The notes under the pieces were generated by a model that saw nothing but the letters and a program-made list of their open reading frames with translations, made no database searches and was not told the DNA's origin. The position numbers were made by a program, and so were the translations under genes. From Prevotellaceae bacterium (lineage in GTDB: Bacteria > Bacteroidota > Bacteroidia > Bacteroidales > UBA932), in NCBI GenBank assembly GCA_031266015.1, contig JAISBU010000033.1, positions 62,001 to 126,000 of the forward strand: a DNA stretch of 64,000 nucleotides, read 5' to 3'. Of this stretch, positions 25,464-36,300 are shown piece by piece (the stretch's first letter is position 1; every line of letters starts with the position of its first letter).

Positions 25464-26711
25464 ATGGCAATTTATCACAACTGCTCCTTTTGCGGACGCC
25501 CAGAGCATCAGGTAAAGCACCTGTTTGGCAACAATACCTCAGCCATTTGCGATGACTGCATTGCGCAGGCCTACGAGGCGTTAGTCGATGGCGACAAAGA
25601 ATTTGCAGCGCGTTGCAAGCAAAAAGCAGCAGACATCAACCTGGATACACTGGAACTCCCTAAACCTCAGGATGTTAAAAAATTCTTGGACGAATACATT
25701 ATTGGCCAGGATGATGCCAAAAAGTATATAGCGGTAGCCGTGTACAACCACTACAAACGTGTTAGGCAAAACACAGCTGCGGATGAGGTAGAGCTGGAGA
25801 AATCCAACATTATAATGATCGGCGAAACCGGAACAGGAAAAACGCTGATTGCGCGCACCATTGCCCGTATGCTTCATGTGCCGTTTGCTATCGTTGACGC
25901 CACCGTACTTACCGAAGCCGGATACGTGGGAGAAGATATTGAAAGCATTCTTACCCGCCTGCTTCAAGCGGCGGATTATAACGTAAAAGCGGCCGAAAAA
26001 GGCATTGTATTTATTGATGAAATTGATAAAATCGCTCGCAAGGGCGACAATCCATCTATCACACGAGATGTATCGGGAGAAGGAGTTCAGCAAGGCTTGC
26101 TAAAGCTGCTCGAAGGCTCCATCATCAACGTCCCACCGCAAGGCGGACGCAAACACCCCGATCAGAAAATGATTTCGGTAAACACCAAAGACATTCTGTT
26201 CATTGCCGGAGGCGCTTTTGAAGGCATAGAAAAGATTATCGGACGCCGTGTCAACATCAACCTGATTGGCTTTGATGCTGACAAAAAGCGGGCAAAAGTA
26301 GATCGCAACAACCTGCTGCAGTACGTGGCTCCGGCCGACTTGCGCAGCTTCGGTTTGATTCCGGAAATCATCGGACGTCTTCCTGTAATTGCCCACCTGG
26401 AACCGCTAAACAAAAAAGCATTACGCCAAATTCTTACTGATCCGAAGAACGCCATCATAAAGCAGTTTACTAAGCTCATGGCGCTTGACGGTATCAAGCT
26501 GACTGTCGATAATGAGGTGCTGGATTACATTGTAGAAAAGGCTGTAGAGTTCAAATTGGGAGCACGCGGACTGCGCTCCATTTGCGAATCGCTCATGATG
26601 GATGCCATGTATGATTTACCATCCAGCAAAAAAACATCGCTACGCGTAACGTTGGAGTACGCCTACAGCAAGCTGGAGCAGGCTGTAGGCAGCAAGCTAA
26701 AAACCGCATAA
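25464..26711 (+). CDS. clpX: ATP-dependent Clp protease ATP-binding subunit ClpX
   Basis: A 415-residue AAA+ unfoldase that feeds ClpP. The N-terminal C4 zinc finger is complete ([11 protein letters not shown]...CDDC). Walker A reads GETGTGKT rather than the common GPTGSGKT, a conservative variant. Walker B is [10 protein letters not shown], the pore/arginine regions are normal and sensor 2 is GARGLRS. It lies in the tig-clpP-clpX group, 7 bp before the TIGR02757 gene. Confidence 0.95.
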   Translation: MAIYHNCSFCGRPEHQVKHLFGNNTSAICDDCIAQAYEALVDGDKEFAARCKQKAADINLDTLELPKPQDVKKFLDEYIIGQDDAKKYIAVAVYNHYKRVRQNTAADEVELEKSNIIMIGETGTGKTLIARTIARMLHVPFAIVDATVLTEAGYVGEDIESILTRLLQAADYNVKAAEKGIVFIDEIDKIARKGDNPSITRDVSGEGVQQGLLKLLEGSIINVPPQGGRKHPDQKMISVNTKDILFIAGGAFEGIEKIIGRRVNINLIGFDADKKRAKVDRNNLLQYVAPADLRSFGLIPEIIGRLPVIAHLEPLNKKALRQILTDPKNAIIKQFTKLMALDGIKLTVDNEVLDYIVEKAVEFKLGARGLRSICESLMMDAMYDLPSSKKTSLRVTLEYAYSKLEQAVGSKLKTA

Positions 26712-26718
26712 ACCGAAC

Positions 26719-27492
26719 GTGCCTCAAAAAGAGATTACATCGCTTAAGCCATTTCTTGACAAGATGGCTGACAAGTATAACCAGATCGGGTTTATTGAGC
26801 ACGACCCGATCTGTATTCCTCATCGTTTTACAAAAAAACAGGATATTGAAATCGCGGGGCTCTTTGCCTCAGCGCTGGCTTGGGGGCAAAGAAAAATCAT
26901 TATCAACAAGTGCCGCACACTTATGGAAATCATGGACAGCTCTCCTCATGATTTCATTCTAAACTACACCAAGGCTGACCTAAAACAGGCAGAAGCATTC
27001 AAGCATAGAACCTTCAACGGCAGAGATCTGGTCTACTTCTTTGAGCTTCTAAGACACCATTACCAAAATCATAGCTCGCTTGAGGCTGCCTTTATCCCAA
27101 AGAGCTTCAGCGGCAATATTGAAGATGCTCTGAACTATTTCCGACAATATTTTTTCAGCTTACCGCATCCGGAGCGCACACGTAAGCACGTTGCCTCACC
27201 CGATAGGAAATCTGCCTGCAAAAGGTTGAACATGTACCTGCGCTGGATGGTCAGAAAGGATAACGCCGGAGTAGATTTTGGCTTATGGACAAAAATCAAA
27301 CCAGGCATGCTGGTTTGCCCGCTCGATGTACACGTAAACCGTGTAGCCCGCTACTTAGGACTCATTGAGCGTAGCCAAACAGACTGGCAAGCAGCAGTAG
27401 AGTTGACTTCCAGATTGAAGGAGTTTGATGCGAACGATCCGGTAAAGTATGATTTCGCACTGTTCGGATTGGGAGAAGAAGGCGTGATATAA
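26719..27492 (+). CDS. TIGR02757 (DUF2400) family protein
   Basis: 257 residues; GTG start at 26719 (M)PQKEITSLKPFLDKMADKYN, with an in-frame ATG at 26764 as the alternative. The family is recognised by FIEHDPICIPHRFTKKQDIE and ASALAWGQRKIII near the start. The C-terminal VCPLDVHVNRVARYLGL resembles the CPLDTHV region of HhH-type base-excision enzymes, so a DNA-related role is possible but unproven. Located 7 bp after clpX, probably co-transcribed. It converges with aroC (4-bp gap). Confidence 0.75.
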   Translation: MPQKEITSLKPFLDKMADKYNQIGFIEHDPICIPHRFTKKQDIEIAGLFASALAWGQRKIIINKCRTLMEIMDSSPHDFILNYTKADLKQAEAFKHRTFNGRDLVYFFELLRHHYQNHSSLEAAFIPKSFSGNIEDALNYFRQYFFSLPHPERTRKHVASPDRKSACKRLNMYLRWMVRKDNAGVDFGLWTKIKPGMLVCPLDVHVNRVARYLGLIERSQTDWQAAVELTSRLKEFDANDPVKYDFALFGLGEEGVI

Positions 27493-27496
27493 CCCG

Positions 27497-28471
27497 CTAG
27501 CGCAGCAGCAACAAGTCGGCTAACACCATAGCAGCCGCAGCTTCTACTACTACCGGCACACGCAGCACAATACAAGCATCGTGACGGCCTTTTACCTCCA
27601 ATATTTCCACCGTTTGCTTCTCAAAATGGTAAGTCTGTTGAGGAGCAGAAATACTTGAAGTGGGTTTAATCGCTACTCTAAAAACAACATCGTTACCATT
27701 GGTAATACCACCGTTGACGCCTCCCGCATTGTTAGTGGCGGTTTTTCCGGAAGCATCTGTAATAGCATCGTTATGCTCACTACCACGCATGGCAGCGGCA
27801 GCAAAGCCCTTTCCAAACTCAATGCCACGCACCGCCGGAATAGAAAAAATAGCGTGGCTGATGAGTGATTCTACAGAATCAAAAAACGGTTCACCTAAGC
27901 CCACAGGAATATTCTTGGCATGGCACTCCACTACACCTCCCAACGAGTCGCCTTTTGACATAGCCTCCTTCAAGAGCGCCTCATGCTCGCCAAACTTTTT
28001 ACCGCCAACTTCCAGAATTGAGGCTTCAATAGAGCTGCCTGTCAGCATCTTTTTTGCAACTACTCCCGCTGCCACCATTCCAAGAGTTACGCGTCCGGAG
28101 AAATGTCCGCCCCCCCTATAGTCTGCGTATCCGCCAAATTTCTGTGAGGCCACATAATCTGCATGACCGGGACGTGGCATGGCAACAAGATTGGCATAAT
28201 CGCCGGAGCGGGTATTTTCGTTCCTAAAAATAACAGTAATAGGCGCACCTGTCGTTTTACCATTGAATACTCCGGAAACAATTTCGGGCATATCAGCTTC
28301 AACCCTGGGCGTAGTTCCTTTAGCCCCGCTTTTACGACGTTGCAGATCTGCCAGAAAGTCTTCCTGCTGAAGGGCAATCCCGACCGGACAACCATCAATA
28401 CACACTCCCACTGCTACGCCATGCGACTCTCCAAAAATGCTCACTCTATATTTTCTTCCGAAGCTATTCAT
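27497..28471 (-). CDS. aroC: Chorismate synthase
   Basis: 324 residues from the ATG at 28471 (MNSFGRKYRVSIFGESHG); the frame continues 12 codons upstream but the family N-terminus begins here. It converts EPSP to chorismate using reduced FMN, the last common step of aromatic amino-acid synthesis. Signatures GESHG, RPGHADY, YADYRGGGHFSGR and RGSEHNDAI are present. It is somewhat shorter than E. coli AroC (361), as is usual in this phylum. It lies downstream of the SPOR gene, separated by that gene's terminator. Confidence 0.93.
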   Translation of the reverse strand: MNSFGRKYRVSIFGESHGVAVGVCIDGCPVGIALQQEDFLADLQRRKSGAKGTTPRVEADMPEIVSGVFNGKTTGAPITVIFRNENTRSGDYANLVAMPRPGHADYVASQKFGGYADYRGGGHFSGRVTLGMVAAGVVAKKMLTGSSIEASILEVGGKKFGEHEALLKEAMSKGDSLGGVVECHAKNIPVGLGEPFFDSVESLISHAIFSIPAVRGIEFGKGFAAAAMRGSEHNDAITDASGKTATNNAGGVNGGITNGNDVVFRVAIKPTSSISAPQQTYHFEKQTVEILEVKGRHDACIVLRVPVVVEAAAAMVLADLLLLR

Positions 28472-28500
28472 TTTATCTATAAAAAACAAGTACTCATATA

Positions 28501-28531
28501 AAAGCAAAACCCAAGCATTGGAGCTTGGGTT
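28501..28531 (-). terminator. Terminator of the SPOR-domain lipoprotein gene
   Basis: A 9-bp stem AACCCAAGC/GCTTGGGTT (28508-28516 with 28523-28531), followed on the minus strand by a T-rich tract (TTTGCTTTT). It separates the gene at 28570 from aroC. Confidence 0.7.
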
Positions 28532-28569
28532 CGCCTGATTGTTTCTACTTTAGGGTAGGGAGCAAATTA

Positions 28570-29178
28570 TTATAGCCTCAAAATCCAAGCCTGACCGCTA
28601 CCGCTACCACCTGATGGAGATTCGCTCTCTTCTTCCTCGCTGTACTCCTCTTCTTCACCACCTTCTTCCGTATCAGCGCTTTCATCACCACCTTCTTCAT
28701 CTTCGCTGAATTCCCCCTCATCTTCTTCACTGCCACCACCTCCTAGATTTGCCTTCACGTTAGGAAGGGTTCTATTCGCAGCAGCGAAAGAATTAAATTT
28801 ACCACCTACGCATACATAGTTCCACCTGCCACTACGAACAACTGCAACATCACTGAAATTGTTGCTTTGTGATTCTTTGAAGGAGGCAGCGTTAGACCTA
28901 TTCAAGAAGCTACCAATAACTACGTAAAATGCACCAACGCTGCTACGGGCTGCATGTTGCTGCAGGTTTGCCATAGCCATTGCAGCAGCAATAGAATCTT
29001 GACGCGCCTTCATTTGCAGCTCAGCCATCCTCTCTTCATCAGCACGGCGGGCGCTGTCTTGCTGCATTCTAATTCTTTCTATTTCAGCTTCCTTACGGAG
29101 AGCTTCTTTTTTGCTTGCACGGCCACACGAACTAGCGATAGCCACTACGCTCAAAAGGATGATTAGTAACTTTTTCAT
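28570..29178 (-). CDS. SPOR-domain-like lipoprotein with an acidic insertion
   Basis: 202 residues. Lipoprotein signal (LLSVVAIASSC). Residues 25-75 form a charged coiled coil (KKEALRKEAEIERIRMQQDS). A SPOR-type fold follows: FYVVIGSFLNRSNAASFKES, then RWNYVCVGGKFNSFAAANRTL. SPOR domains usually end with a short strand of the type AWIL; here that strand (QAWILRL) is the last seven residues, but about 55 residues of Glu, Asp, Ser and Gly separate it from the rest. Envelope or peptidoglycan binding is the expected role. The acidic part may be disordered or bind cations. Confidence 0.65.
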   Translation of the reverse strand: MKKLLIILLSVVAIASSCGRASKKEALRKEAEIERIRMQQDSARRADEERMAELQMKARQDSIAAAMAMANLQQHAARSSVGAFYVVIGSFLNRSNAASFKESQSNNFSDVAVVRSGRWNYVCVGGKFNSFAAANRTLPNVKANLGGGGSEEDEGEFSEDEEGGDESADTEEGGEEEEYSEEEESESPSGGSGSGQAWILRL

Positions 29179-29314
29179 GGTTAAAAATTAGTTTATTTTT
29201 TTGTTCGTTTACTCTATTTGGTTGTAAAAATAGTATATTTCCATATATCTACCAAAAATTGTGGCATTTTTTTTAGTTTATAGAGAATTTACCAAAAAAA
29301 ATCACCTTTGCCTG

Positions 29315-31770
<2,456 letters not shown>

Positions 31771-31806
31771 CTAAAAGAAAAGCGGAGCCGCTTCACAGCG
31801 CTCCGC
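31771..31806 (-). terminator. Terminator of the RRM protein gene
   Basis: A 7-bp GC-rich stem GCGGAGC/GCTCCGC (31782-31788 with 31800-31806), followed on the minus strand by CTTTTCTTTTAG. Confidence 0.7.
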
Positions 31807-31831
31807 CTTTGTTCTAAACTAAAAATATAGC

Positions 31832-32077
31832 TTATTCGCGAGGACGAGCAGCGTTGACTCTCATCTTGCGACCTGCAACTTCTTTGTCATTTAGCGCCTC
31901 AATAGCAGCATTAGCCTCGCTATCATTGTTCATTTCGACAAAACCGTAACCCTTTGAGCGACCGGTTTGCTTGTCGATGATAATTTTAGCGCTTACTACA
32001 TCGCCAAACTCCGAAAAAGTGTTCTTCATTTCTTCCTCTTTCATAGTGTAAGAAATGTTACCAACATAAATGGTCAT
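31832..32077 (-). CDS. Small RRM RNA-binding protein
   Basis: 81 residues forming a single RRM domain. RNP2 is IYVGNI and RNP1 is KGYGFVEM, and the basic tail is RKMRVNAARPRE. Such single-domain proteins are abundant in Bacteroidota and bind single-stranded RNA; roles in global post-transcriptional control are known for some. It has its own promoter and terminator. The start at 32077 gives the canonical MTIYVGN. Confidence 0.93.
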   Translation of the reverse strand: MTIYVGNISYTMKEEEMKNTFSEFGDVVSAKIIIDKQTGRSKGYGFVEMNNDSEANAAIEALNDKEVAGRKMRVNAARPRE

Positions 32078-32123
32078 AAAACAAAAAAATTAAATAAATG
32101 AAATTTGAAAAAAACTCACATTG

Positions 32124-32153
32124 CAAATGTAGCAACTTTTTCATTATTGCAAA
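32124..32153 (-). promoter_or_regulatory. Promoter of the RRM protein gene
   Basis: Minus-strand TACATTTG (32124-32131) with TTTG 18 bp upstream (32150-32153). The upstream TTTG is itself part of TAACTTTG (32150-32157), a possible second overlapping -7 box. Confidence 0.6.
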
Positions 32154-32200
32154 GTTAAATGTAAAAAAAAAGATAAGTTTTATAAAAACAGGCAAGTTTC

Positions 32201-32231
32201 TTTGGGGTCTGAATAACAATAATTACTTTTG
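32201..32231 (+). promoter_or_regulatory. Promoter of tRNA-Thr
   Basis: TTTG (32201-32204), 19-bp spacer, TACTTTTG (32224-32231): a full consensus match 47 bp before the tRNA. Confidence 0.75.
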
Positions 32232-32278
32232 CAGTCTGGCTTCACCAATCCAGATTGGAGGTCAAAACAGAAAGTAAT

Positions 32279-32352
32279 GCCCCTTTAGCTCAGCTGGTTA
32301 GAGCAGTTGTTTCGTAAACAACAGGTCGTCGGTTCAAATCCGATGAGGGGCT
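32279..32352 (+). tRNA. tRNA-Thr(CGT)
   Basis: A 74-nt cloverleaf. Acceptor GCCCCTT/GAGGGGC, D-arm GCTC...GAGC, anticodon stem GTTGT/ACAAC around TTCGTAA (anticodon CGT), T-arm GTCGG-TTCAAAT-CCGAT. CCA is not encoded. Reads ACG threonine codons. Confidence 0.95.
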
Positions 32353-32394
32353 CTCAAAAAAGTTAAGCGTCTAATTATCAGACACTTGGTCGTT

Positions 32395-33270
32395 TTATTT
32401 GGCTCCGGTTATTCGCCTGTTTTGCTCTATCCGTTGGTGTAGCATACGCTCGTAGTACTTGGCCATAGGGCTATTTTCCCGACTCCGGCTATAGGTAATC
32501 CACTCCTTAGCTAAATCGTACTGATCCATCATTTCGCAACCAATAGCCATATTATAGGCGGCTTGCGCGGAGCGTGTCGCATTCTTTGTATTTACCTCCG
32601 TGCTCCATAGCTGCATGGCCTCGCTCCACCTAAAGGATTGAGCCAACCTCCCGGCTTCCTGCATTATACCGGAGTTATCCACATAAATAGCCCTGGTTGT
32701 CCACACCCAGTACGGAGCAACATCCTGAGCAATCTGTGCTGCAACAACATCCGTGTACCGAGTGGCGCGGGGAGCCAGTACAACCGTAGAGTCACACGCC
32801 TCCTGCATGTGCTGACCTCGTGCTATCAAGTAGCAGTATACGCTATACATCATAAGGCCATAATCGGCGCCGGAGTATCCCTGCTGAGCCACATTGCCGT
32901 TAAGCCTGCTTATTACCAGCAAAGTCTCTCTGTTGTCTTGTAGCTGCTGCCGGATAGCTCTGTCAGCCAATGTATCATCTGACAAAGGCAGCGGACGAAG
33001 GTTTACAGGTGTGTTTTTCAGCGTTGGAGCTTCGACAAGGAGACGCTGCAACTCCATAAGCAGCTCCATAGTCAACAAGCTATCTCGACCATCAGAGTCA
33101 GGCTCAGCCCCGTACAACATTGCTATGGTAAGCCCCTGCTCCTGCCCCAAATGTACCTTGCTTTTTGCAGGGGTAAGCACCTGTACGTTAATTGTGTACA
33201 ATGATGCTCCACACGAAGAAAGCAGGGTAATGCCAAGCACCAAAAACAATATGCCGATTAATTTTTGCAT
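32395..33270 (-). CDS. DUF6340-like lipoprotein
   Basis: 291 residues with a lipoprotein signal (LGITLLSSC followed by G). The mature part begins TINVQVLTPAKSKVHLGQ and has a mixed alpha/beta first part and a helical TPR-like C-terminus (RSAQAAYNMAIGCEMMDQYDLAKEW). The layout resembles DUF6340 proteins of Bacteroidota, from memory. Anchored in the envelope; function unknown. It converges with tRNA-Thr (42 bp gap). Its likely promoter lies inside the ppk remnant at 33409-33440. Confidence 0.65.
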   Translation of the reverse strand: MQKLIGILFLVLGITLLSSCGASLYTINVQVLTPAKSKVHLGQEQGLTIAMLYGAEPDSDGRDSLLTMELLMELQRLLVEAPTLKNTPVNLRPLPLSDDTLADRAIRQQLQDNRETLLVISRLNGNVAQQGYSGADYGLMMYSVYCYLIARGQHMQEACDSTVVLAPRATRYTDVVAAQIAQDVAPYWVWTTRAIYVDNSGIMQEAGRLAQSFRWSEAMQLWSTEVNTKNATRSAQAAYNMAIGCEMMDQYDLAKEWITYSRSRENSPMAKYYERMLHQRIEQNRRITGAK

Positions 33271-33351
33271 CTAATGGCTATTTTTATCTACCGCTCTGGA
33301 ATGCAGCAGCTGGTGCGGCTCCATTTGCGAGCGGAATGGTTTTTCTTTATC

Positions 33352-33520
33352 CTATACAAATACGTTTTTCTGCTCCGCCTCTAAAATTCGGGCTTTCACA
33401 CTATCTTTCAAATGTAAACTCTACCATGCGGCACAGCAAATTCTGAATTTTCCCATCATAAACCGGAATGCCAACCTCTACCCTTTGATCCAACTTTCAA
33501 CGCATAAGGTCGGCCATCAT
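33352..33520 (-). pseudogene. Decayed 3' end of polyphosphate kinase (ppk1 remnant)
   Basis: Read on the minus strand, one frame gives ADLMR, a TGA stop (33497-33499), then KLDQRVEVGIPVYDGKIQ and about 12 more residues to a stop. A second frame then reads KDSVKARILEAEQKNVFV and a stop at 33352-33354. These two pieces match, in order and at the right spacing, the C-terminus of PPK1 (R-N-L-D-x-R-[VI]-E-V..P-[IV]-Y-D ... VKARIL). At least one nonsense codon and one frameshift (near 33409-33413) separate them. PPK1 is about 690 residues, so only the last 55 or so remain. Confidence 0.75.
33409..33440 (-). promoter_or_regulatory. Promoter of the DUF6340-like gene within the ppk1 remnant
   Basis: Minus strand: TTTG (33437-33440), 20-bp spacer, TACATTTG (33409-33416). 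The -7 box covers the frameshift site of the remnant. It lies 139 bp upstream of the start at 33270. Confidence 0.5.
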
Positions 33521-33588
33521 TTTAACTATAAATATAGCAATTTTTCATCAAAAAAAATGCAAATTGGTTTTATAAGCCATTGCGCCAT

Positions 33589-33617
33589 AAAAAAAGGAGC
33601 AAAAAATCGCTCCTTTT
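33589..33617 (-). terminator. Terminator of fabG (bidirectional shape)
   Basis: A 9-bp stem AAAAGGAGC/GCTCCTTTT (33592-33600 with 33609-33617) with a T run on the minus strand. It ends the sugar-nucleotide/fabG transcript. Confidence 0.8.
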
Positions 33618-33637
33618 CACAAAATCAGTAAAATTGA

Positions 33638-34384
33638 TTACATATTCATACCACCACACACTGTAATAACCTGGCCGCTTACATAGCTGGACAAGTCTGA
33701 TGCCAAGAATAGCGCAACGTTGGCTACATCCTCAGGGGTACCGCCACGCTTTAAAGGAATTGTTTCGGCCCACTTGGCCTTAACCTCATCGCTCAGCTGA
33801 TTGGTCATTTCGGTAATAATGAAACCCGGAGCAATAGCGTTAGCACGAATACCACGGGAACCCAGCTCCTTTGCCAATGATTTAGCCAGGCCAATCAAAC
33901 CTGCCTTAGAGGCTGCATAGTTAGCCTGCGCTGCGTTTCCGCTTACGCCAACTACGGAGCTCATGTTGATAATGCTACCTGACTTCTGACGCATCATAAC
34001 CGGCGTAACAGCATGAGAGAAGTTGAATGCTGACTTCAGGTTTACATTAACTACAGCGTCCCATTGCGCTTCGGTCATACGCATGAGCAAACCGTCCTTT
34101 GTAATACCGGCGTTGTTTACCAAAACGTCAATACGGCCAAAATCTTTTACGATTTCATCCACTACGCTGTGCGTTTCTTCGTACAGCGCAGCGTTTGAGG
34201 CATATCCTTTTGCTTTTACACCCCAAGTGGCGATTTCCGCTTCGGTCTTTTTGCCATTCCCGTCAATTGTCAAATCGGTAAATGCGATGGCGGCTCCTTC
34301 CGACGCCAGCTTGAGCGCTATAGCTTTTCCAATACCACGAGCGGCGCCCGTTACAATGGCAACTTTACCTTCCAATAGCTTCAT
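33638..34384 (-). CDS. fabG: 3-oxoacyl-[ACP] reductase
   Basis: A 248-residue short-chain dehydrogenase. The NADP motif is TGAARGIGKA, NNAG is at NVNNAGITKD-type position VLVNNAGI, the catalytic Ser lies in NMSSVVG and the catalytic Tyr/Lys in YAASKAG. The end SGQVITVCGGMNM is characteristic of FabG in type II fatty-acid synthesis. It follows the phosphohexomutase gene after 129 bp and is closed by the terminator at 33589. Confidence 0.9.
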   Translation of the reverse strand: MKLLEGKVAIVTGAARGIGKAIALKLASEGAAIAFTDLTIDGNGKKTEAEIATWGVKAKGYASNAALYEETHSVVDEIVKDFGRIDVLVNNAGITKDGLLMRMTEAQWDAVVNVNLKSAFNFSHAVTPVMMRQKSGSIINMSSVVGVSGNAAQANYAASKAGLIGLAKSLAKELGSRGIRANAIAPGFIITEMTNQLSDEVKAKWAETIPLKRGGTPEDVANVALFLASDLSSYVSGQVITVCGGMNM

Positions 34385-34513
34385 TTGTTTTTATAGTTTT
34401 AGTTGAATAATTTTCGAAATTATCCGCTACAATTTACGCTCACGGATGTGCTCTTTTGAAACAGCACGCGTGCTACTCCGAATGAGCAGAATGACACATG
34501 TGTTGCTTTTTCA

Positions 34514-36262
34514 TTATACCAGTTTCAGCTCTTTGGCAATGGTATTCATCTTGCTATCCAGCGCTCCGGTAGCTTTATCAAAGTCAGCCAATGATTTCAA
34601 ATCCTCACGTACACCAAAGTAGAATTTAATCTTTGGCTCGGTTCCCGATGGGCGCACCGACACAATGGTGCCGTCTTCTGTCAACCACTGTAGCACATTT
34701 GAGGTTGTTTTCAGACTAATCTTGCGCTTAGCGCCTGTTGCTACCGCTAAAATTTCAAGGGTTTGATAGTCATATATTTCTTTGACTGTTGAACCTGCCA
34801 ATGACTTCGGTGGGTTGCTGCGGAAATCCTTCATCATCTGCTGAATCAACTCCAAGCCTTCCTTGCCCTTTTTAACTACAGATATTTGCGACTCTTTGTA
34901 GTAACCGTACTTAAGATAAATGCTGTGAAGCAAATCTAACATGCTCATGCCTCGCTCCTTAGCCCATGCTGAAATTTCAGCAGCCAAACCACAGCAAACA
35001 ATTGAGTCCTTGTCACGAACCAGCGCACCAACGTTGAAGCCAAAACTCTCTTCGCCTCCACCAACGTAGGTTTTCTTGCCTTCCATTTCACGAACCACCT
35101 CGGCAATATACTTAAAGCCGGTGTAGCAGTTAAACCATTCTACTCCAAAACTTTCTGCCATGCGGCCAATAAGCTCCGTAGACACAATGGTCTTTACTGT
35201 AAACTCATTGCCGGTTAACTTGCCCAGCTCTTGCCAACGAGTAAGCAGGTAGTAAGTAAATATTGAGTTGGTTTGATTACCATTAAGCAGCTGGAATTGT
35301 CCTTTCTTATCACGCACTGCAAGGGCAATACGGTCGGCATCGGGGTCAGTAGCCATTACCATTTCAGCTCCGGTTTCCAGCGCTTTATCTACCGCCATTT
35401 TAAGAGCGGTGGGCTCTTCCGGATTTGGTGAGTATACAGTTGGGAAGTTACCATCGTTCACATCTTGCTCTGGCACGTGAATGAGGTTGGTAAAGCCCAT
35501 GCGCTTCAGCATTTCAGGCACCATACGCACACCGCAACCGTGCAGCGGAGTGTAAACAATCTTAACGTCGTTATGCTTTTTAATTGCCTCAGGTGACAAA
35601 CCAATCAGGCCTTGAATAGCCTTGAGATAGATCTCGTCAACCTCAAGGCCGATTTTTTCAATCTTTCCGGCATTGCCCGTAAACATTACCTGCGAGGGGT
35701 CTGTAATTTTACTAACCTCGGCAATAATGTTCTTATCGTGTGGAGCATTTACCTGTGCTCCATCCTCCCAGTATGCCTTGTAGCCGTTGTACTCTTTTGG
35801 GTTGTGCGATGCTGTAAGCATTACACCGCCCTGGCACTTGAAGTGACGCACGGCAAAACTAAGCTCCGGCGTCGGGCGTAGTCCATCGAAGAAGTAAACA
35901 TGAAAACCGTTGGCGGCAAAAATCTCGGCAACTGTTTTTGCAAAGAACGGGCTGTTATTACGGCAATCATGAGCAATAGCCACCTTAATTTGTGACAGCG
36001 AAGCAAAGTTTTTCTTCAGGTAGTTGGCCAAGCCTTGCGTTGCCATCCCCACGGTGTACTTGTTCATGCGGTTAGTTCCCACGCCCATAATACCACGCAA
36101 GCCGCCGGTACCGAACTCCAAGTTTTGGTAAAAACTTTCTACCAGCTCTTTCTCGTTATTTTGCATCAAATCACGCACCTGCGCCTTTGTTTCCTCATCA
36201 TAATTTCCGGTTAGCCAAGCGTTGGCTCTCTCCTTTACTTGTTGGTTTACATCTGTGCTCAT
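34514..36262 (-). CDS. Phospho-sugar mutase (phosphoglucomutase/phosphomannomutase)
   Basis: A 582-residue alpha-D-phosphohexomutase. The phosphoserine loop is TASHNPKEYNGYKAYW, the metal loop DPDADR, the sugar-binding loop GGGEESFGF and the phosphate loop RPSGTEPKIKFYFG. Its length and N-terminal extension match the PgcA/PGM2-like group that interconverts glucose-6-phosphate and glucose-1-phosphate. This would supply UDP-glucose for ugd in the same gene run. rfbD lies 38 bp upstream. Confidence 0.88.
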   Translation of the reverse strand: MSTDVNQQVKERANAWLTGNYDEETKAQVRDLMQNNEKELVESFYQNLEFGTGGLRGIMGVGTNRMNKYTVGMATQGLANYLKKNFASLSQIKVAIAHDCRNNSPFFAKTVAEIFAANGFHVYFFDGLRPTPELSFAVRHFKCQGGVMLTASHNPKEYNGYKAYWEDGAQVNAPHDKNIIAEVSKITDPSQVMFTGNAGKIEKIGLEVDEIYLKAIQGLIGLSPEAIKKHNDVKIVYTPLHGCGVRMVPEMLKRMGFTNLIHVPEQDVNDGNFPTVYSPNPEEPTALKMAVDKALETGAEMVMATDPDADRIALAVRDKKGQFQLLNGNQTNSIFTYYLLTRWQELGKLTGNEFTVKTIVSTELIGRMAESFGVEWFNCYTGFKYIAEVVREMEGKKTYVGGGEESFGFNVGALVRDKDSIVCCGLAAEISAWAKERGMSMLDLLHSIYLKYGYYKESQISVVKKGKEGLELIQQMMKDFRSNPPKSLAGSTVKEIYDYQTLEILAVATGAKRKISLKTTSNVLQWLTEDGTIVSVRPSGTEPKIKFYFGVREDLKSLADFDKATGALDSKMNTIAKELKLV

Positions 36263-36300
36263 AGCTTTTTTGGTTTATAGGTTTATAAAATCTTTTTCTT

